40,512 nt of DNA from a virus. Below are positions 34,043-40,512 of the stretch, piece by piece. The translations under genes were made by a program, and so were the position numbers. Every line of letters begins with the position of its first letter. The first letter of the stretch is position 1. The notes below the pieces were generated by a model that searched no databases, had not been told where the DNA came from, and was given only the letters and a program-made list of their open reading frames with translations. The stretch spans positions 1-40,512 of the IMG/VR virus record IMGVR_UViG_3300021090_000057. One strand, 5' to 3'.

Positions 34043-36637
34043 TTATGTCACGATCAGCCTGTAGCAAACATTTGCGGAATACGAGAACGTGCCAGGTGAG
34101 CCCACTTTTGCATAATAAATCGCCATACCATAAGAATATGCTGGGTTGGGGGTATCAGCGGCAGAGTCATGATCAGTAAAAACATCATGTGTATCAGCAC
34201 TGGAGTTGAATGCTCTGAATTGTGCAACGCCTACACCGAGATGAAGTGTTTTTAGTGTGACTGTCCAATAATTCGAGCCGTTATTAGTCCCAGTGATGTA
34301 GGTGGACACCGAAACTCTTGTAACATAAATTGCATAATCACCACGAATACGTGAACCATTTCCCGAATCGCCATCAACCGCAAATCCGGACGCATACGGA
34401 AAGAAGTGGGAAAGCTCGAAATCTGTCAGCCAGCGCGTTCCATCATAGAAACAGGACCATCCCAGATCAGTCCTGAAAAATCTATCCCCTGTGCTTGGAG
34501 AGCCGGGGAACGACGTACCCTCGCCGCCTCTTATTTTCCCTGTGACTTTCATATCCCCTGTCACCTTGAGTTTGTACCCACTCTCCGCCGCACCACCCAT
34601 GCCGATGGCATCCAAACCGGCATCGACGATCAAGAGGCTGTTGTCAGTATCGCCCCTTATAATCGTGTCTTTATCCGCGCCCCCTTCGTTGATGATTACT
34701 GCACCCTCTAAGGCTGTGTCACCAGTCACTTTTAGCTTTTTGCCGCTGGCTACCCCGCCTCCAATCGCGACTGCATCCAATCCCGCGTCAATCTTAAAAA
34801 GGTTTGGATCTGTGTCCCCTTCAATACGAAAATCTATATCCGTTCCGCTTTCGTTAAATACGGTAGTTTTTCCGGCTGCCGCCGCCCAGATGACAACCTC
34901 ACCGCCCATGGAAATCTGACTGCCTGCTGTTCCTATTGTTAAGTCCATCCGGGCAACGTCTGCATTGTCTGGATCTTCAAAAACCTTTACATAGCGGGCG
35001 CTTCCGTCCGTGGTTTTTATTTGTAGTTTTACCGATTTCCCTATGTTGTTATTTATCAACTGTATGGCATCATCGCTCACCGCGTGCAGGTACATGCTAA
35101 TAACGCCCGCGGCGTTTTTAAAGCCCAGGACCTGCACGTCATTCGAGAATGTAATACCAGTTGAATTCATCACCACGTTTCCCCCGCCGGCTGTGATCGC
35201 GCCGGCCACTGTGGACATTTCCGCCTGTATCGTCTGTGCGTTCCACGTCGCGCCCTGGGTGACGAGCTGAATGGACGCAGAAGCACCTGCGACCAGTTCG
35301 ATACGGCTGTCTCCATTGTGCCCGATCACCACAAACGGCGTGTCTTTCAACCAACCGTTCGCCCCCGTCCCATCCACGTTGCGAGTCACGTTGTAGGTCG
35401 TTCCCGAAACCAACGACCCTATCAGCATCCACTCCAGGTTGTTCGAGCCGGCACTGTCCGGCCCCTGAATTTTTATCCAGTCGCCAACCGTCAGAGATTT
35501 CCCAAAATTCACCGTCGTAGCGCCCGAGGATACATCCGCCCCGAGTTTGCCTGCGTCCTTACTGACGATGATATTCCCTGCAACTGCCATTTGATTACTG
35601 GAGGTCAGCAAAAATGTTTTTAGTTCTCCGCGCGCCACGATGTTGTTGAACTCGGCATCGCCGGTGTCTGCTGAGATGTTGAAGCCAGACAGGCCTGTGG
35701 AGAAATTGCTTGATCTTACCCGCTTGTTGGCACCGTCGATCTCAATGTATGTCCCACCTGTGTCGCCGATCTGGATCTTGGGAGTGGTGGAATCCAGGAC
35801 GATCCCTACCAGGCCGCTTAATTTTCTCAGGTATGAACTGGAGATTGTCCATCCGCCGATGGCTCCACTGGTCGCGGTGATGCTTCCCGATATGGTTGCG
35901 CTGCTAGCGACCATATCCCCGTTCTCGTAGACCCGGAATGAGGCAAGAGTCGGATTTCCGCTTCCGGCAAAGATGCGGATGTCGTTTCCACCAGTGACTG
36001 CTGAAGATAGCCCCACAACCCCTGCCGCGTCGATGATCGTTGCGCTGGCAATGTGCCACCCGCCGATCTCACCCGAGGTCGCATTGATAACTCCTGTGAT
36101 CTGGGCATTAGAAGCAACTACTAGCCCGGATTCATATACTCGGAAGTCCGCATTGGCAAAGTCCGTATCTCCAGCAAAGAAGCGAATATCATCCCCGCCT
36201 GTGATGGTCGAGAGAAGCCCTGCGCTGCCTGCTGCGTCGGTAAGGGCATCTTCGCCTAGTACCCAGCCGCCGATAGTCCCTGAGGCTGCATGGATCCCAT
36301 CCTCATCCAGCCACACAGCGCCACCAGCTGCATATAACTTCCCATCATCGGCATCTACATAAAACGTGACAGTGCCTGTCTCATCGAATGCAGCCAGGTT
36401 GGCGTTGATATTAAACTCAGCGTCCAGGCTTATGGCGCTCATGACCAGGCGCACAATCCCATCTGCTGCCACGGCACGGAAATCCGTCGAACGAGGAGCA
36501 GGAAACTGAGATGGCGCTGCATTGATGGTAATGTTTGGCACTGGACGCTGGAACGCCTCGTTTTTCACTTTCATCCGTCGAAGAAGGTTGCGTAACTCCC
36601 TGGGATCGGTGTTATTGATAATGTCTTCTGCGTTCAT
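34043..36637 (-). CDS. Tail fibre / receptor-binding protein with internal repeats
   Basis: This 864-residue protein follows the tail hub gene and overlaps it by 4 bases. After an N-terminal attachment region come about 2.5 copies of a roughly 70-residue unit based on ATSGxIGGWxIxxxx...DIRxFAG...FRVYExG (residues about 110-290), then further fibre-like regions, including two copies of a LxIVDAGLDAIxxGG...GYKLKVTGD unit (residues about 590-680). A C-terminal globular domain (residues about 715-864) ends in VCYRLIVT. This is the typical build of a trimeric fibre with a C-terminal receptor tip. Its stop lies inside the target duplication of the 581-bp element. Confidence 0.8.
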   Translation of the reverse strand: MNAEDIINNTDPRELRNLLRRMKVKNEAFQRPVPNITINAAPSQFPAPRSTDFRAVAADGIVRLVMSAISLDAEFNINANLAAFDETGTVTFYVDADDGKLYAAGGAVWLDEDGIHAASGTIGGWVLGEDALTDAAGSAGLLSTITGGDDIRFFAGDTDFANADFRVYESGLVVASNAQITGVINATSGEIGGWHIASATIIDAAGVVGLSSAVTGGNDIRIFAGSGNPTLASFRVYENGDMVASSATISGSITATSGAIGGWTISSSYLRKLSGLVGIVLDSTTPKIQIGDTGGTYIEIDGANKRVRSSNFSTGLSGFNISADTGDAEFNNIVARGELKTFLLTSSNQMAVAGNIIVSKDAGKLGADVSSGATTVNFGKSLTVGDWIKIQGPDSAGSNNLEWMLIGSLVSGTTYNVTRNVDGTGANGWLKDTPFVVIGHNGDSRIELVAGASASIQLVTQGATWNAQTIQAEMSTVAGAITAGGGNVVMNSTGITFSNDVQVLGFKNAAGVISMYLHAVSDDAIQLINNNIGKSVKLQIKTTDGSARYVKVFEDPDNADVARMDLTIGTAGSQISMGGEVVIWAAAAGKTTVFNESGTDIDFRIEGDTDPNLFKIDAGLDAVAIGGGVASGKKLKVTGDTALEGAVIINEGGADKDTIIRGDTDNSLLIVDAGLDAIGMGGAAESGYKLKVTGDMKVTGKIRGGEGTSFPGSPSTGDRFFRTDLGWSCFYDGTRWLTDFELSHFFPYASGFAVDGDSGNGSRIRGDYAIYVTRVSVSTYITGTNNGSNYWTVTLKTLHLGVGVAQFRAFNSSADTHDVFTDHDSAADTPNPAYSYGMAIYYAKVGSPGTFSYSANVCYRLIVT

Positions 36638-37665
36638 AACAAAGATCCTCTCAGGACCGTGCGCATCGTGCGCTTTGTCTCATCCAGTGCCATTGCCAAT
36701 AATCTGACAGTCCCTCGCCAGCCCTTTTTTCCTCCAGGAAGATAGATCTCCGATGCATGTGCAATCAGACGATTCCCAGCCCGCAAGTTCGCGAAAGCAT
36801 CGCCAATGTCAAGCACATCTACGGTGAGATTGAGATACGGCATGGACACGTTGCTCAGGTAATTCTGAGTGTACTGGTTGAGCGCCGACAACTGGGCAAC
36901 ATCCCGAAACTGGATAACTTCGCTGCGAGTGCGGTAGATATTCTGCGACGCCTGGTCTTCGAACACATCAGTCTCCAACTGCTCCGATTCCGATGTCTGG
37001 CCACTAATGCCTCTCACGCGGTTGATCGCGCCACCATCCACAACAGCATCGACCACCTTCATGTTGCCGTTGTCACCATCGTGCAGCATGAATCCCGTGT
37101 TGACGCCCAGCCCCAAGCCAATATCTGCAAAGATCGACAAATGATTATGTGTATCGCGTTGGGGTCTCATCACCATTTCGTAACCCGAATCTTCCAGGAG
37201 TTTGATCATTTGATCCCAGATGTTTGCTTGCTCGATCACGATCGTCTTTTGATCCTGGACGTTCCCCGTAGTTCCCAGGGAGATATACATTGGCTCCTGC
37301 TCGTTCGCCAGGTGAATCATTTCGCCGATCACGCTGGCCATGGGACCCACCACCGCCAGGCTGCGTTCTGCAGAACGCAGGCTCAACAAGTATTCGGCAT
37401 TATAGAAGGTCATTTCCACAGGTGGAGAAACTTTCCACGGCATATCGATCACCCCCGCCCAGGCAGGCAAGGGAGGCTCTTCGACGAGGACCATCCTGCC
37501 CAGCTGCAGCCAGGGCTGTCCGGCAACATCCGTGGGAATGATTACTGACGTTTGTCCTCCATCGCTCACGCCGGTGTTGCCCAAAAGGATCCAACCCCGA
37601 TTACACTCCGCGTTGAATTGCCCAACAGGATTATTGTTAAGATCAAAGACAATGATGCGGCTCAT
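36634..37665 (-). CDS. Tail hub / tail-associated protein
   Basis: The start is the ATG at 37665 (MSRIIVFDLNNNPVGQFN), overlapping the upstream stop (ATGA). The 343-residue product has GWILLGNTGVSDGGQTSVII, a WAGVIDMPWKVSPPVEMTFY block, and VDGGAINRVRGISGQ, a pattern found in gp27-like baseplate hub and siphovirus tail-associated proteins. It lies between the distal tail protein and the fibre. Confidence 0.75.
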   Translation of the reverse strand: MSRIIVFDLNNNPVGQFNAECNRGWILLGNTGVSDGGQTSVIIPTDVAGQPWLQLGRMVLVEEPPLPAWAGVIDMPWKVSPPVEMTFYNAEYLLSLRSAERSLAVVGPMASVIGEMIHLANEQEPMYISLGTTGNVQDQKTIVIEQANIWDQMIKLLEDSGYEMVMRPQRDTHNHLSIFADIGLGLGVNTGFMLHDGDNGNMKVVDAVVDGGAINRVRGISGQTSESEQLETDVFEDQASQNIYRTRSEVIQFRDVAQLSALNQYTQNYLSNVSMPYLNLTVDVLDIGDAFANLRAGNRLIAHASEIYLPGGKKGWRGTVRLLAMALDETKRTMRTVLRGSLL

Positions 37666-39857
37666 AACCGCCTCACATACCAACCTAGATCGATCTCCAG
37701 TGTGCCCAGATCCGCGGCAGTGATCCGAATGGTATTTGTGGCTCCACCCTGCAGCCGAATAAAGACAGACCGCCCTTCGTCGTCCAGAGTCAGTGAGCCA
37801 AAAGCGCTGTATCCGTCATATTGCACGAGGTTGGATTCCCCATCGAAGCTAAAGGTCTTATTGAGCCCCATGGGAAAGTTCAAATAGACGGTATCTCCAG
37901 TGGTCTCATTTGTCAGTGTAGCCACGAGCGGGATCGCGTCTGATTCTCCCAGAAATGCGCCGGCGGGGATGTTGGATGAATCGAACGCGGCAGTGCAGGT
38001 GAGAGCTTCAATGGCGGCACTGGCTGCAAACGCGGAAGGATAGCCTCCTCGAAACAGCAACATGATATGTTTGGTTCCGGTGGGTGTGCTGGTGGGTGTG
38101 CTGTTATTCGTCCAGTTTTGCCAGCTCGGTGAGGCGGAAGGTGACGCTTCGGTGAAAAGAGGAGCGTAGTAGCCTCCATCCAGGCTGCTGTACATGCCTG
38201 CCTCGAAGAGCCAGTTCTCATTGCTCCTGTATTTTTTTCCCGTCATCGTAATGCTGGTGATTCCAGCGTTGCGATTGAACGTGGCGGTGAACTCAACATT
38301 CTCCGCCCCCCAGCTTCCACCAATCTGGTAAAAGTTCATGACCTGGAAATAAATAGCAGGCGTGAGATCCGCCGGGTCAGCAGCCAACAACCGACTGTAT
38401 ATCCCCAGCGAGCGCTTGCTCGCATTCCAGTGCGCAGTGCGGTTGGACCAGGCTTCGCCAGAATATGGATAAGCATTGACGAAGAACGGATAACCGGCCC
38501 CACCCCAGACCCATTGTGTGTTGCTTGAATTCGCCAGGTCGATCAACGGCTTGGTGAGATCATAATTCGCATCATTGGTAGATGGAGCCGAGACGCTGGA
38601 ATTTCCATACTTCATCAGGAGCGGATACTGGATGTATAAAAACGACACAGCCGCGCTGTGCGATTCTTCCGTGGTTCCAAACAGGCCACGCTGTGAAACG
38701 ATCAGCCGGCAGGTTGCCGGATCTGTGTCGGAATAAGCAAACCATTCATTGCCATGATAGACAATTCCGGATTTTGGCATTTCACTGATCTGCGCTTTTG
38801 TGTCGTCGGTCACCGTGAATTTAAGCTCGCTCACCACACCTACACCCGACACACTGGTCAACAACGGGAGCGAGAACCCTTTCGCCAGGTCTAGATTGAT
38901 CCATACTTTTGTAGTCGTTGTGTTTGGACCCGAGATCCAGCGCTTGAACTCCTGCCCGGTGGACATATTCACAATGCGCAGATCGGCACAATTCGCCAGC
39001 ATCTTCGAGACCTTGATCTCTGCATTATCGGAATGGGAAGCTACCGTGGTGCCACCGGTCCCGCGCGTGACACCTGTGAGATTGCCCGAGGTCGTGCCTG
39101 TTTTGCCGGTCCAACTGATTTGCTCAGTGTCCACATATCCCATGCCAGCGCTGGGGATGGCGCCTGTCACCGTGTCATAAGCAATGGTCGTGACGCTGTT
39201 ATTGATCCCACCATTCAGTTGACATTTATTCGCGCTATCTGCGATCAGCGCTGCGGTATTGACCGTGATGCACCAGGGGAGCAAACCATGCACGAGTCCT
39301 GGTGTATTGGGCAGCTGATAAATATTTTGGTAGAGGTAGCCGTTCGAAGGACCAGCCACTGCAGTGATATCCACACTGAGAAAGGTTTCATCTTTTCCAG
39401 CAACGGCGATATCCTGAGTTTCGGTGGTGCCCGTTGCGGTCCACGTGGCTTGTGTGCTCTCTGTGACCGCGCGCCAGGTGGATGTTCCGGTTTGTAAAAT
39501 AACTGTGAAATACGGACTGCCCTCATCCTGGACAACATTCACCACTCTGCAGGCGAGCTGGTAGTCAACCCCATCATCCACAAACGAGACAACGAGAATG
39601 ACCTGTGTCCCGCGTTTGAACCAGGTCTTGAGTTGCGAGATCAACGCATAACGATTTGCATAGTTCCGAATTTGGATGCTCAAAACCTTGTTCTGCACAT
39701 CGACAGTAAACAGGCCGGCATCGATGGAATCGGCATTGGATTGCTCAAGGAAAACCGGCGCCGCACTTGCCACCCCGTGAGGGTTGAGGAGCATGGCGCG
39801 GTAATTTGTTCCATCGTTGATCGCGTGACCATTCGCGGTTTTTACAGTGAGGATCAT
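37662..39857 (-). CDS. Distal tail protein
   Basis: This 731-residue protein starts 6 bases from the tape measure stop. The N-terminus (residues about 1-130) is strand-rich with ILSIQIRNYANRYALISQLK and VILVVSFVDDGVDYQLACRV, as in siphovirus distal tail proteins. The long middle region has several Gly/Thr-rich domains (LTGVTRGTGGTTVASH) and a Trp/Tyr-rich part that could bind glycans. It is about twice the size of a minimal distal tail protein, implying extra receptor-contact domains. Confidence 0.7.
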   Translation of the reverse strand: MILTVKTANGHAINDGTNYRAMLLNPHGVASAAPVFLEQSNADSIDAGLFTVDVQNKVLSIQIRNYANRYALISQLKTWFKRGTQVILVVSFVDDGVDYQLACRVVNVVQDEGSPYFTVILQTGTSTWRAVTESTQATWTATGTTETQDIAVAGKDETFLSVDITAVAGPSNGYLYQNIYQLPNTPGLVHGLLPWCITVNTAALIADSANKCQLNGGINNSVTTIAYDTVTGAIPSAGMGYVDTEQISWTGKTGTTSGNLTGVTRGTGGTTVASHSDNAEIKVSKMLANCADLRIVNMSTGQEFKRWISGPNTTTTKVWINLDLAKGFSLPLLTSVSGVGVVSELKFTVTDDTKAQISEMPKSGIVYHGNEWFAYSDTDPATCRLIVSQRGLFGTTEESHSAAVSFLYIQYPLLMKYGNSSVSAPSTNDANYDLTKPLIDLANSSNTQWVWGGAGYPFFVNAYPYSGEAWSNRTAHWNASKRSLGIYSRLLAADPADLTPAIYFQVMNFYQIGGSWGAENVEFTATFNRNAGITSITMTGKKYRSNENWLFEAGMYSSLDGGYYAPLFTEASPSASPSWQNWTNNSTPTSTPTGTKHIMLLFRGGYPSAFAASAAIEALTCTAAFDSSNIPAGAFLGESDAIPLVATLTNETTGDTVYLNFPMGLNKTFSFDGESNLVQYDGYSAFGSLTLDDEGRSVFIRLQGGATNTIRITAADLGTLEIDLGWYVRRL

Positions 39858-39862
39858 GGACT

Positions 39863-40512
39863 TTAATACCTGCGACCTTTCAGCCTGGCGCCCAGGCTGC
39901 CGCTGGGCGTGGCACCCTGCAGGACAACCGGCGCATAAAACGAGAAGTTATCGTTCTGGGTGTTCGTATTGGAGACCTGGGATGGACCGCTGGCTGTGGC
40001 AGCTGCGATACGCTGCGCAGCGAAGCCGAACATCTGTTCGACGTCCCGCAACTTCTTCAAGCCGCCCAATCCAACAGAACCGATCAGGTTTTCTCCAATG
40101 CCCATCCCGATCGTGGAGGGCGAACTGATCCCCAGCAGATTCTTGATCTTAGCGATCATGCCGTTGATTAGATTGGTCACAGCCTCATACAAAAATCCGG
40201 CTGCATTCTTGATCCCATCACCCAGACCTTGCACGAATTTCTTTCCCAGCTCGGGCAGCGTCTCAATGAACTTTGCCAGCGTGTTGCCCAGGCGGGCGAT
40301 CAGCTCGCCCATCGCCACGATCAGCACGGGGATCGCAGCCACAATACCCGTTGCCAGCATCCCAATTAACTGACCCGCTGCGCTGAAGATCAACGGCAGC
40401 GCATCGATCAACGCATTGAGAATGGTATCGATGATCTCTGGCAGTGCAGCAATGAGAACTGGAAGAGCAATAATCAGACCTTGAGCCAGTCCCAGAATGA
40501 GTTTGAGCGCCG
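39863..40512 (-). CDS. Tape measure protein, C-terminal part (continuation of the gene at 1-1659)
   Basis: This reading frame has no start of its own that makes sense. It enters from the right edge and ends at a stop at 39863. The first residues after the junction (LKLILGLAQGLIIALP) continue the ALPxLIxA repeat pattern of the other fragment exactly when bases 40508-40512 are taken as identical to bases 1-5. With plain end-to-end joining the frame would hit a stop within about 13 codons. After the hydrophobic repeats comes a short region with LLGISSPSTIGMGIGENLIGS, typical of the C-terminus of siphovirus tape measure proteins, then a low-complexity tail ending GARLKGRRY. The next gene (distal tail) starts 6 bases further on. 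Confidence 0.9.
   Translation of the reverse strand, partial: ALKLILGLAQGLIIALPVLIAALPEIIDTILNALIDALPLIFSAAGQLIGMLATGIVAAIPVLIVAMGELIARLGNTLAKFIETLPELGKKFVQGLGDGIKNAAGFLYEAVTNLINGMIAKIKNLLGISSPSTIGMGIGENLIGSVGLGGLKKLRDVEQMFGFAAQRIAAATASGPSQVSNTNTQNDNFSFYAPVVLQGATPSGSLGARLKGRRY

Noticed and set aside
34043-36637. A diversity-generating retroelement acting on the fibre gene
   Set aside because: No reverse transcriptase gene and no template/variable repeat pair with adenine-biased changes were seen.

Overview
The window is best read as one complete genome of a temperate tailed phage (siphovirus type), cut open inside its tape measure gene. The first 5 bases (CGCCG) repeat the last 5. Collapsing that overlap gives about 40,507 bp and joins the two tape measure fragments in frame into one gene of 767 codons. 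Almost every gene is on the minus strand. Plus-strand genes are the integrase, a hicBA toxin-antitoxin pair and perhaps one small proline-rich ORF. The host cannot be fixed from sequence alone. The tRNA-Gly-like attP, the Thr/Pro/Ala-rich lipoprotein style and the regulator set would fit a bacterium such as Chloroflexota (Anaerolineae), but this is a weak inference.

Late region, read leftward from about 15.2 kb and through the window junction to about 32.6 kb: holin-like membrane protein, HNH nuclease, small terminase, a 41-residue ORF, large terminase, small proteins, a GGGPSL-motif protein, portal, S49-type head protease, scaffold-like protein, P22-type coat, head-tail connectors, major tail protein, a tail assembly chaperone with a likely -1 frameshift, an unusual virion protein, tape measure, distal tail, tail hub and an 864-residue fibre. 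Two similar promoter-plus-hairpin leaders (about 11.16-11.28 kb and 15.23-15.36 kb) appear to feed this region. A 581-bp element with inverted repeats and an 8-bp target duplication, carrying one gene and no transposase, sits just after the fibre gene.

Early region, read leftward from about 28.9 to 15.3 kb: a small GGDEF-type protein (SGDEF signature), membrane and zinc-ribbon proteins, a lipoprotein, an FtsK-like ATPase, a membrane-anchored HNH protein, a membrane/coiled-coil/HTH protein, a winged-helix protein whose gene contains what looks like a replication origin, an IS1595-family insertion with passenger genes, two J-domain proteins, a DUF6788-like protein and a PAS/HD-GYP protein. Encoding both a GGDEF-type and an HD-GYP protein suggests manipulation of cyclic dinucleotide signalling.

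The lysogeny/control region (about 28.9-32.6 kb) holds integrase, an attP matching the 3' half of tRNA-Gly(CCC), two HTH proteins with promoters placed for leaderless mRNAs, hicBA, and a strong hairpin whose 23-nt loop is complementary to a ribosome-binding-site motif shared by four of the phage's own genes. The most striking unexplained structure is a dispersed family of about 15 units of the form TCTTGT-N(23/24, sometimes 30/31)-ACAAGA, grouped in non-coding gaps, mostly next to gene 3' ends. No lytic repressor, endolysin, primase, replicative helicase or polymerase was recognised.
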